Of a DNA stretch of 7,123 nt, positions 1 through 6,079 are shown piece after piece. Origin of the DNA: an uncultured Alistipes sp. (GTDB lineage: Bacteria; Bacteroidota; Bacteroidia; Bacteroidales; Rikenellaceae). The notes under the pieces are model-generated. The model had not been told where the DNA came from. It made no database searches and saw only the letters and a program-made list of their open reading frames with translations. How positions within the stretch are numbered: position 1 is the first letter of the stretch; every line of letters begins with the position of its first letter. A program made the translations under genes and the position numbers. Where the stretch lies: contig CAKVKI010000139.1 of NCBI GenBank assembly GCA_934754975.1, positions 1 to 7,123 on the forward strand, read 5' to 3'.

Positions 1-125
1 GCGCCCAGCCGTGTATTGGCCAGCCGGATAAGGTTGGCGCCCATTCCGGGAACCAGCAGGGCCGTGTAGTCGCCTTTCGAAAACTCGACGGCCCGCATCC
101 CATGCCAATCGACACTGCGGAGCAT
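1..125 (-). CDS. Aldose 1-epimerase-like protein, N-terminal fragment (runs off left edge)
   Basis: Only the first 41 codons are present; the gene continues past the left edge. Reading the minus strand from the ATG at 125-123 gives a protein starting MLRSVDWHGMRAVEF and continuing with a VPGMGANLIRL stretch. The beta-strand pattern ending in a 'V-P-G-M-G-A-N-L' turn resembles the N-terminus of galactose mutarotase/aldose 1-epimerase-like proteins, which fold as a beta-sandwich and interconvert sugar anomers. The catalytic His and Glu would lie outside the window, so the activity cannot be checked. The ATG lies one base after the trxA stop codon, which suggests co-transcription with trxA and translational coupling. 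A second in-frame ATG at codon 10 (98-96) is an alternative start. The family call rests on a short resemblance and is tentative. Confidence 0.55.
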   Translation of the reverse strand, partial: MLRSVDWHGMRAVEFSKGDYTALLVPGMGANLIRLANTRLG

Positions 126-126
126 C

Positions 127-441
127 CTAGAGCAGTTTCTCGATCTTCGCCGCGAGCGCGTCCTTCGACGCAGCGCCTACCTGCTTGTCGACCAGCTCGC
201 CGCCCTTGAGGAAAATGATGGTCGGGATGTTGCGCACGCCGTATTTCATCGTGATCTCATCGTTCTCCTCCACGTCGCATTTGCCGATCAGCACGCGGCC
301 TTCGTATTCGGCGGCGAGTTCGTCCACAATAGGGGCGATCGTACGGCACGGACCGCACCATTCGGCCCAAAAGTCGATAACGACGGGGAGCTGCGATGAG
401 ATTACTTCCTGAAAATTGTCTTTCGTGATTGCTAAAGCCAT
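127..441 (-). CDS. trxA: Thioredoxin
   Basis: This is a cytoplasmic thiol-disulfide oxidoreductase that reduces protein disulfides and is itself recycled by thioredoxin reductase. The 104-aa length is normal for a single-domain bacterial thioredoxin. The redox motif WCGPC is at residues 28-32 (Cys29, Cys32), the buried acidic residue is Asp23 in VVIDFW, and the cis-proline is Pro73 in NIPT. Gly80-Gly81 and Gly89 sit in the usual C-terminal strand and turn. There is no signal peptide, so it should act in the cytoplasm rather than as a TlpA/Dsb-type periplasmic protein. An extra cysteine (Cys55, in KCDVEEN) matches the position often occupied by Cys or Val-Asp in the family. It starts 22 bases after dnaE in an A/T-rich gap with no clear Shine-Dalgarno site, and it is followed after one base by the epimerase-like gene. 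It probably shares the dnaE transcript. Confidence 0.97.
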   Translation of the reverse strand: MALAITKDNFQEVISSQLPVVIDFWAEWCGPCRTIAPIVDELAAEYEGRVLIGKCDVEENDEITMKYGVRNIPTIIFLKGGELVDKQVGAASKDALAAKIEKLL

Positions 442-463
442 AATTATAAGTTTTAAAATGTTT

Positions 464-3400
464 TTATGCGATGGAATATTTTATTTCATTATCGTCCAGA
501 TACGAAACCAGCGACTGCGTCAGGCTCACCTTGTGGCTCTTCGAGAAGAGACTGAGCGAAACATGCGCTTCGCGGTCGATCACGCTGATCCGGAAAAGGG
601 TTTCGCCCTTTGCCTCCTTTACCTTCTCCGTCAATTCGCGTACCAGCGTCGGCGTCACCTCCTCGACGGGCAGCAGGACGTTCATCTCCTTAATCATCGT
701 ATCGCGCATCTCCGAGAGCTGCACCATCGAAATGATCTTGAATTCCAGCTCTTTGTCATTATAGAGTTTGGGCTGTACCCGTCCCCGGACGAAGAGAAAA
801 TAATCCGGGAAAAGGTATTTGCGGAAATTCTCGTAATCCTTACTGAACAGCGCGAATTCATGCGTGCCGTTGTAGTCCTCCAGCACGAACTTGCCCCAAG
901 GTTTGCCGGTTTTGGTGATGAGGTTCTGCACACTGACGACCATACCCGCCACGGCGATCTCCTGTCCTTTGAGCGTTTCGAGGTTTTCCAGCTCCGTAAG
1001 CTGGGTCTTGCACATGTGGTTGATGATGACCTTGTAGTCGTCGAGCGGGTGCGCCGAGAGGTAGAGACCGATCATCTCGCGCTCCTTGGCGAGCGTTTCG
1101 AGCTGACTCCAATCGGCGCATGCGGGCAGTACGGGACGCTGGATGTCCACATGTCCGCCGCCGCCGAAGAGACTCTGCTGGGCATTGTTCTTCTCGGCCT
1201 GGAAACGCTGTCCGTAACGCATCAACTGCTCGATGAAGGTCACGCCCGTATTGTCCCGCGCATCTGCGCCGAAGAATTTGCCGCGGTGGAATCCCGATAT
1301 CGAGTCGAAGCCTCCGGCATACGCCAGATTTTCGAAACACTTGCGGTTTACGGCCGAGAAGTTCACGCGCTCCATCAAGTCATATATGTCTTTGAACCGG
1401 CCGTTGGCGTTGCGCTCCGCGATGATGCTCTCCACGGCGGCTTCGCCGACGCCCTTCACGGCCCCCAGTCCGAAGCGCACGTCGCCCGACTTGTTGGACG
1501 AGAAGGTACGCATCGAGTCGTTGATATCAGGACCGAGTACACGGATTCCCATGCGTTTGCACTCGTTCATGTAAAGCGTGAGCTGCTTGATATCCGCGAG
1601 GTTTCGGCTCAGCAGGGCCGCCATGAACTCCGAAGGGTAGTGGGCCTTCAGGTAGCCGGTCTGGTAAGCGACATAGGCATAGCAGGTCGAGTGCGACTTG
1701 TTGAAAGCATAGGAGGCGAACGCCTCCCAGTCGCCCCATATCTTGTCGCAGATCTTTTCGTCGTGTCCGCGCTGCTTACATCCTTCGATGAACTTGGGTT
1801 TCATCTTGTCCAGCACGTCGCGCTTCTTCTTGCCCATCGCCTTACGCAGCGTGTCGGCCTCGCCGCCCGTAAAGCCGGCGAGTTTCTGCGACAGCAGCAT
1901 GACCTGCTCCTGATAGACCGTAATGCCGTACGTGTCGTTGAGGTACTCCTCCATGTCGGCGATCTCGTAGGTCACGGGTTCCTGCCCGTGCTTGCGGGCG
2001 ATGAAGTTGGGAATATACTCCATCGGACCGGGCCGGTAGAGGGCGTTCATGGCGATCAGGTCCTCGAAACGGTTGGGCTTCAGGTTGCGCAGGTGCTTTT
2101 TCATACCGGGGGACTCGAACTGGAACAGGCCGGTCGTGTCGCCGCGGGCGAATACTTCGTAAGTCGGGGCGTCTTCGAGCGATATGTCGTCTATATCCAC
2201 ATCGGCGCCGTGTACCGCCTTGATGTTCTCCACGGCATCCTTGATAATCGACAGCGTACGCAGGCCCAGGAAGTCCATCTTGATCAGGCCGACGCTTTCG
2301 ACCTCCTTGCCCTCGAACTCCACCACGTTCAGCTCGGCATCCTTGGCAATGGCCATCGGCGCGAACTTTTCGAGGTCGTCCTGGCCGATAATCACACCGC
2401 AGGCATGCACGCCCGTCTGGCGGATCGAACCTTCCAGCTTCTCGGCGTATTTGAGCGTGTTGCGGATCAGCTGGTTGGGCGATTCGCGCTCGGCGGCCAG
2501 TTCGGGGGACTCCTTGTAGACGAAATCGAACGGCGTCTCGCCGTGTTTCTTGTCGGGCGTAACCTTATCGGGCACCAGTTTCGAAAGGCGGTCGCTCTCC
2601 GAAAGGGCCAGTTTCTGCACGCGGGCGACGTCCTTGATGGCCATCTTGGGGGCCATCGTGCCGAACGTCACGATCTGGGCCACGCGCTTCTGGCCGTACT
2701 TCTGCACACAGTAGCGCAGCACGTCGGCGCGGCCGTCCTCATCGAAGTCCACATCGACATCGGGGAGGGAAATACGCTCGGGATTGAGGAAACGCTCGAA
2801 CAGCAGGTCGTATTTCAGCGGGTCGATATTGGTGATCTTCAGACAGTAGGCGACTACCGAACCGGCGGCCGAGCCACGTCCGGGACCTACCGAGACGCCC
2901 ATTTCACGCGCTGCGCGGATGTAGTCCCACACGATCAGGAAGTAACCCGGAAATCCCATCCACTCGATCGTACTCAGTTCGTATTTGATACGCTCTTCGG
3001 TCTTTTCGTCCAGCACCTCCCCGTAGCGCGCGTGCGCGCCCTTGTAGGTCAGGTCCTTGAGGTAGCAGTACTGTTTGGCGACCATCAGCCGGTCTGCCTG
3101 CTCCTTGTCGCCGGCGACCAGCTCTTCGAGTTCCGGAATGGTGCCGCAGGCATTGATTTTCGCCAGCAGCTCCTCGTCCTCAATCTTCTTGACGAACGAT
3201 TCGCGCAGTTCGCCGAGGTCGATCGGGAAATCCTCCGGCGGCGGGAAGTTGGGCATCAGCGGGGCGTGCGTCAGTTTGTAGTCCTCGCACTTGCCGGCTA
3301 TTTCGAGCGTGGTGGCAAGCGCTTCGGGATGCTCCGGAAACAGCGCCGCCATCTCCTCGGGCGACTTGAGATACTCCTGGAAGGTATAGCGCATACGCTT

Positions 3401-4120
3401 CGGATCGTCCAGGTCGCGGCCCGTATTGAGGCATATCAGGTGGTCGTGCGCCGCGGCGTCCTCCGCGAGAATGAAATGTACATCGTTCGAACAGATATAC
3501 TTGACGCCGTATTTGGCGGCCAGTTCCAGAATCGCCTTATTGACGCGCAGCTGATTCTCGTACACGTCCGCATCCTTCTGCGGATCGCCCGAAGGGTGCA
3601 GCTGCAGTTCGAGGTAATAGTCTTCGCCGAAGATGCTTTTGAACCACTGCACCACGCGCTCGGCCTCCTCCATGTCGTTGTGCATGATGGCCTGCGGCAG
3701 TTCGCCGCCCAGGCACGCCGAACAGCAGATCAGCCCTTCGTGATATTGTTCGATCAGCTGCTTGTCGATACGCGGCTTGTAATAGAATCCCTCGGTAAAC
3801 GAGTAGGAGACCATCTTGCAGAGGTTGTGATAGCCTTCGAGGTTCTTGGCCAGCAGGATCAGGTGGTCGCCGGCTTTCTCGTCCTTATCCTTCTCGAAGC
3901 GGTTTTTCACTACATAGACCTCACAGCCGAGGATCGGCTTGATCCCGGCGTCCGTGGCCGTGTCGTGGAAATTCTTGACCCCGTACATGTTGCCGTGGTC
4001 GGTAATGGCGATGGCATTCATGCCGAGGGCCTTGGCGCGCTTGACGAGCGGCTTGATGGCGGCGGCGCCGTCGAGGATCGAATACTGGGTATGTACGTGC
4101 AGATGGACGAAATCGGGCAT
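464..4120 (-). CDS. dnaE: DNA polymerase III alpha subunit (replicative polymerase)
   Basis: This is the catalytic subunit of the chromosomal replicase (C-family polymerase), 1218 aa, slightly longer than the E. coli protein (1160 aa). Domains in order: an N-terminal PHP domain, about residues 1-290 (HLHVH at 6-10, TDHG at 40-43, NDVHF at 212-216); the polymerase palm with PDVDVDF at 453-459, carrying the DxD pair Asp456/Asp458, and the third catalytic Asp616 in KMDFLGLR; HACGVII at 572-578; YRPGPM at 695-700; the fingers region SYAFNKSHS at 803-811; a helix-hairpin-helix near 885-900 (GAVKGVGEAA); a sliding-clamp-binding motif QQSLF at 981-985; and an OB-fold at about 1050-1135. The PHP metal ligands look intact, unlike in E. 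coli. No intein interrupts the frame. The ATG at 4120-4118 has an AGGAG site 8 bases upstream. trxA follows closely, and a DUF2007 gene lies divergently upstream. Confidence 0.98.
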   Translation of the reverse strand: MPDFVHLHVHTQYSILDGAAAIKPLVKRAKALGMNAIAITDHGNMYGVKNFHDTATDAGIKPILGCEVYVVKNRFEKDKDEKAGDHLILLAKNLEGYHNLCKMVSYSFTEGFYYKPRIDKQLIEQYHEGLICCSACLGGELPQAIMHNDMEEAERVVQWFKSIFGEDYYLELQLHPSGDPQKDADVYENQLRVNKAILELAAKYGVKYICSNDVHFILAEDAAAHDHLICLNTGRDLDDPKRMRYTFQEYLKSPEEMAALFPEHPEALATTLEIAGKCEDYKLTHAPLMPNFPPPEDFPIDLGELRESFVKKIEDEELLAKINACGTIPELEELVAGDKEQADRLMVAKQYCYLKDLTYKGAHARYGEVLDEKTEERIKYELSTIEWMGFPGYFLIVWDYIRAAREMGVSVGPGRGSAAGSVVAYCLKITNIDPLKYDLLFERFLNPERISLPDVDVDFDEDGRADVLRYCVQKYGQKRVAQIVTFGTMAPKMAIKDVARVQKLALSESDRLSKLVPDKVTPDKKHGETPFDFVYKESPELAAERESPNQLIRNTLKYAEKLEGSIRQTGVHACGVIIGQDDLEKFAPMAIAKDAELNVVEFEGKEVESVGLIKMDFLGLRTLSIIKDAVENIKAVHGADVDIDDISLEDAPTYEVFARGDTTGLFQFESPGMKKHLRNLKPNRFEDLIAMNALYRPGPMEYIPNFIARKHGQEPVTYEIADMEEYLNDTYGITVYQEQVMLLSQKLAGFTGGEADTLRKAMGKKKRDVLDKMKPKFIEGCKQRGHDEKICDKIWGDWEAFASYAFNKSHSTCYAYVAYQTGYLKAHYPSEFMAALLSRNLADIKQLTLYMNECKRMGIRVLGPDINDSMRTFSSNKSGDVRFGLGAVKGVGEAAVESIIAERNANGRFKDIYDLMERVNFSAVNRKCFENLAYAGGFDSISGFHRGKFFGADARDNTGVTFIEQLMRYGQRFQAEKNNAQQSLFGGGGHVDIQRPVLPACADWSQLETLAKEREMIGLYLSAHPLDDYKVIINHMCKTQLTELENLETLKGQEIAVAGMVVSVQNLITKTGKPWGKFVLEDYNGTHEFALFSKDYENFRKYLFPDYFLFVRGRVQPKLYNDKELEFKIISMVQLSEMRDTMIKEMNVLLPVEEVTPTLVRELTEKVKEAKGETLFRISVIDREAHVSLSLFSKSHKVSLTQSLVSYLDDNEIKYSIA

Positions 4121-4128
4121 GGTTGTAA

Positions 4129-4133
4129 CTCCT
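4129..4133 (-). promoter_or_regulatory. Shine-Dalgarno site of dnaE
   Basis: The minus strand reads AGGAG, separated by 8 bases from the dnaE ATG (4120-4118). This spacing supports the chosen start. It stands out here because trxA and the DUF2007 gene lack a comparable site. Confidence 0.75.
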
Positions 4134-4148
4134 GTTTTTATTGCTGAA

Positions 4149-4156
4149 CAAAGATA
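4149..4156 (-). promoter_or_regulatory. Predicted -7 promoter box of dnaE
   Basis: The minus strand reads TATCTTTG, a perfect match to the Bacteroidetes sigma-70-type -7 consensus TAnnTTTG. It lies about 28 bases upstream of the dnaE ATG, giving a leader of roughly 20 bases that holds the Shine-Dalgarno site. I see no good TTG at the expected -33 position (around 4176-4180), so the upstream element is weak or absent. Confidence 0.6.
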
Positions 4157-4188
4157 ACGATATTTCCGCAGATTTCGTGGCAGGGCTA

Positions 4189-4219
4189 TTGCATTTTATC
4201 AACAAAATGCTTAACTTTA
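4189..4219 (+). promoter_or_regulatory. Predicted promoter of the DUF2007 gene
   Basis: TTG at 4189-4191 and TAACTTTA at 4212-4219 are separated by 20 bases, matching the Bacteroidetes arrangement (TTTG, 19-21 bases, TAnnTTTG) except for the last base of the -7 box. Transcription would begin near 4225, leaving a leader of about 20 bases before the ATG at 4245. This promoter points away from the dnaE promoter, and the two core elements are only a few tens of bases apart. Confidence 0.6.
4191..4210. promoter_or_regulatory. Perfect inverted repeat inside the promoter spacer, candidate operator
   Basis: GCATTTT (4191-4197) and AAAATGC (4204-4210) form a perfect 7-base inverted repeat around a 6-base centre. 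It covers almost exactly the spacer between the -33 and -7 elements of the DUF2007 promoter and lies upstream of the dnaE promoter. A dimeric repressor bound here would block RNA polymerase at the DUF2007 promoter and could also affect dnaE. The regulator is unknown and the role is inferred from position only. Confidence 0.4.
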
Positions 4220-4244
4220 GATATCCAACCAATACCGAGAAATT

Positions 4245-4454
4245 ATGCAAGACGAAACCCTGGTTGTATTAGCGGAATACAACACCATCACCGAAGCCGA
4301 GATAGCCAAATCTATGCTCGACAGCGCAGGTATCTGGTCGATGATCCGCAACGAATATATGTCGGCCATTTACCCCATAGGCACCATGCCCGCGCAAGTC
4401 GTCGTCCGCGAGGAAGACGCAGAGAAAGCCAAAGCGATGCTGCGGCACAGATAA
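4245..4454 (+). CDS. DUF2007 family protein (putative signal-transducing protein)
   Basis: This small cytoplasmic protein of 69 aa has the layout of the DUF2007 family (called putative prokaryotic signal-transducing proteins): an N-terminal strand (LVVLAEYNT, residues 6-14), a helix with the typical EAEIAKSMLDSAGI segment (17-30), a middle strand and loop (IRNEYMSAIYP), a strand AQVVVREED (50-58) and a C-terminal helix (AEKAKAMLRHR). The alternation fits a small ferredoxin-like or GlnB-like alpha/beta fold. The length is usual for the family and no catalytic residues are evident. Its biochemical role is not known; the signalling label comes from fold resemblance. There is no signal peptide or membrane segment. 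It is transcribed alone from its own promoter, divergently from dnaE, and ends just before a strong terminator. No clear Shine-Dalgarno site precedes the ATG. Confidence 0.85.
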   Translation: MQDETLVVLAEYNTITEAEIAKSMLDSAGIWSMIRNEYMSAIYPIGTMPAQVVVREEDAEKAKAMLRHR

Positions 4455-4458
4455 GATG

Positions 4459-4493
4459 AAAAGAGCTTCCGGAGACGCCGGAAGCTCTTTTTT
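4459..4493 (+). terminator. Strong intrinsic terminator after the DUF2007 gene, possibly bidirectional
   Basis: A 14-base perfect stem (4459-4472 with 4478-4491) closes a 5-base loop. The GC-rich top (CTTCCGG/CCGGAAG) is followed on the plus strand by six T residues (4488-4493), starting 4 bases after the DUF2007 stop codon. On the minus strand the same hairpin is followed by TTTT then C, so it could also stop transcripts coming from the TonB-C gene at 4576-5319. Confidence 0.92.
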
Positions 4494-4530
4494 ATTGCCG
4501 GGATCATTTGCCCCGTCACTGCCGGAGATC

Positions 4531-4571
4531 ATCCGTCCCCGCCGGGCGGGAACGGATCCGCCGGTGCGGAT
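4531..4571. repeat. Two overlapping GC-rich hairpins downstream of the TonB-C gene
   Basis: One imperfect hairpin spans 4531-4557: ATCCGT pairs with ACGGAT, then one C/A mismatch, then CCCG pairs with CGGG. A second spans 4556-4571: ATCCGC pairs with GCGGAT around a 4-base loop. They share two bases (4556-4557), and ATCCG/CGGAT occurs in all their outer arms, so they could compete. Neither has a T-run on either strand, so they are not ordinary intrinsic terminators. They lie just after the stop codon of the minus-strand gene and could affect mRNA 3' end stability. Confidence 0.45.
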
Positions 4572-4575
4572 GCCG

Positions 4576-5319
4576 CTATTCGATCGTCCCCAGGAAATTG
4601 ACCCCGTATTCGTAAGCGGTCCGCTGGGGCACGCCGCGCACCTTGCGGGGCGTCCATTTGCCCTTGCTGCTCCTGATGACGCGGATCATTTCGCGCGACA
4701 GCTTCTCGTCGGGCGATTTAATCACTTCCCCGATGGTGATCTTGCCGTCGGGTTCGACGTAGAAGCGCACGCGCACGACGCCTTCGCCTTTCACGCCGCG
4801 ATTCGTGAACCGGTCGTCATAACGCAGGCGCGGCGAAGCCCATTCGTGAAACGTCTTGTCGGGATCGCCGCCCAGAAAGAGCAGCGGATCGGCGTCCTGC
4901 TTCCTGGCGATCTTCTCCACCGGCAGGCGCATCGTCAGCCGCCAGTTATAGGTCGTCGGCTTCCCGTCCTTCATCGCCGGAGTCCATTTCTCCAGCCGTC
5001 CCAGCGCCTCCGTCATAATTTCGCGCGTGCGGGGCGTCGCCGGCTCCACGCCGACCGAATCCCGTCCCTCGCACGTATTGTCCAGAAACCGCCACTGCGT
5101 CACATTCCCCGCTTCATCGACCGTAAAGCCGACGGCGACCTGCGACGAAAGTTCGGCCGCGGGCGTCTGCGCCGCATCGACGATCTTTTCGGCCTCGCCG
5201 ATAAGGCGCGCCATAAAACGTTTCGCATCCGCCCCCTGAAAACGGGGCGGTACGATCTCCTGGGCCGCAGCGCCGCACCACACGGCGAGCGCCGACAAAC
5301 AGATCGCTATTCGCTTCAT
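4576..5319 (-). CDS. Secreted protein with two TonB C-terminal-like domains
   Basis: The 247-aa protein starts with a signal peptide (MKR, then hydrophobic ICLSALAVW, then CGAAAQ), with likely cleavage around residues 19-20, so it is predicted to be periplasmic. The C-terminal part (about 178-244) matches the TonB C-terminal fold: GEGVVRVRFYVEPDGKI, a helix, then GKWTPRKVRGVP and a final strand. A second copy is visible earlier (about 60-134): VAVGFTVDEAGNV, REIMTEALGRL, EKWTPAMKDGKP. Unlike a true TonB, it has no retained N-terminal membrane anchor and no proline-rich linker, so energy transduction is unlikely. Cys15 is preceded by Trp and does not make a lipobox. It is probably the last gene of the operon with aroE, 19 bases downstream of it. 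An AGGAG lies only one base before the ATG, closer than usual. The molecular role is unknown; protein or peptidoglycan binding is possible. Confidence 0.8.
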   Translation of the reverse strand: MKRIAICLSALAVWCGAAAQEIVPPRFQGADAKRFMARLIGEAEKIVDAAQTPAAELSSQVAVGFTVDEAGNVTQWRFLDNTCEGRDSVGVEPATPRTREIMTEALGRLEKWTPAMKDGKPTTYNWRLTMRLPVEKIARKQDADPLLFLGGDPDKTFHEWASPRLRYDDRFTNRGVKGEGVVRVRFYVEPDGKITIGEVIKSPDEKLSREMIRVIRSSKGKWTPRKVRGVPQRTAYEYGVNFLGTIE

Positions 5320-5338
5320 ACTCCTATTGTTTTTAAGG

Positions 5339-6076
5339 TCATTCGTTCCAAATCCGCCACGAAGCCTCAGCCTGTTCGCGCAACATCGTTTCGCCGTTGA
5401 GGATATGCGCCCCGCGCTGGCGTCCGTAGTCGAGAAACTGCGTCAGGGGCGGATTATAGACCAGGTCGAGCAGGTAGTACCCGGGCGTCACGAACCCGTA
5501 GGGAATCCGCGGCGCGGCATCGACGGCAGGGTAGGTCCCCACGGGCGAAGCATTGATGATCAGGCGGCTCCGCTCCACGACTTCGCACGGCAGATCGTCG
5601 TACGTATAGTTGCCTTTCGCCGTGTCGCGCGACACCAGGTCGAACGGAATTCCGCGCTCGGCCAACACATACTGCACGGCCTGCGAAGCGCCGCCCGTCC
5701 CCAGCACCAGCGCATATTCGGGCTGTTCCCCGCCCAGCAGTTCGTCGAGCGAGGCGCGCAGTCCGACCACATCCGTATTATGGCCCGTCAGAGAGCCGTC
5801 GGCCGCACGGCGCACGCAGTTCACGGCCCCGATCATCCGGGCGTCGTGGGAAAGAGTGTCGAGCAGCGGCATCACCTCGCGTTTGTAGGGAATCGTGACA
5901 TTGAAGCCGCACAAGTCGGGCGTCCGGGCCAGCAAGTCCTCCAGTGCGCCTATTTCCGGCAGTTCATACAGCGCATAGACGCAGTCCTCAATTCCTTCCT
6001 GCTCGAATTTGGCGGCGAAATAGGCGGCCGAAGCCGAGTGCCCCAGCGGGCGGCCGATCAGTCCGAAACGACGCAT
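5339..6076 (-). CDS. aroE: Shikimate dehydrogenase
   Basis: AroE reduces 3-dehydroshikimate to shikimate with NADPH, the fourth step of the shikimate pathway toward chorismate and the aromatic amino acids. The 245-aa protein is a little shorter than E. coli AroE (272 aa). Visible signatures are the shikimate-binding HSASA (13-17, Ser14 and Ser16), NVTIPYK (59-65) with catalytic Lys65, Asn86, GHNTD (98-102) with catalytic Asp102, the nucleotide loop GTGGAS (126-131), a VSRDTAK segment (148-154) whose Arg150 would contact the NADP phosphate, INASPVGTYP (174-183), and GETMLREQ (228-235) with Gln235. All key residues are present, so it should be active. It is cytoplasmic. The ATG (6076-6074) lies 3 bases after the stop codon of the DUF368 gene, behind a strong GGGAGGAG site, indicating translational coupling. 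The TonB-C-like gene follows 19 bases after. Confidence 0.96.
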   Translation of the reverse strand: MRRFGLIGRPLGHSASAAYFAAKFEQEGIEDCVYALYELPEIGALEDLLARTPDLCGFNVTIPYKREVMPLLDTLSHDARMIGAVNCVRRAADGSLTGHNTDVVGLRASLDELLGGEQPEYALVLGTGGASQAVQYVLAERGIPFDLVSRDTAKGNYTYDDLPCEVVERSRLIINASPVGTYPAVDAAPRIPYGFVTPGYYLLDLVYNPPLTQFLDYGRQRGAHILNGETMLREQAEASWRIWNE

Positions 6077-6079
6077 GGT

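Noticed and set aside
464..4120. Intein in dnaE
   Set aside because: dnaE is a known intein host gene, but the polymerase motifs follow one another without interruption and no intein-type insertion is seen.
416..4147. A 1243-codon open frame on the plus strand, antisense to dnaE
   Set aside because: It is in register with dnaE codons and stays open because dnaE avoids TTA, CTA and TCA. Its protein is rich in His, Val, Arg and Leu runs, as expected for a complement, and has no recognisable domain.
5275..5277. Lipoprotein modification of the TonB-C protein at Cys15
   Set aside because: The residues before it are Ala-Val-Trp. Trp next to the Cys does not fit a lipobox, and an ordinary signal-peptidase site follows at AAAQ.
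4456..5400. A 314-codon open frame on the plus strand overlapping the terminator and the TonB-C gene
   Set aside because: It starts inside the terminator just after the DUF2007 stop and is the in-register complement of the TonB-C gene, whose signal peptide and domains support the minus strand.
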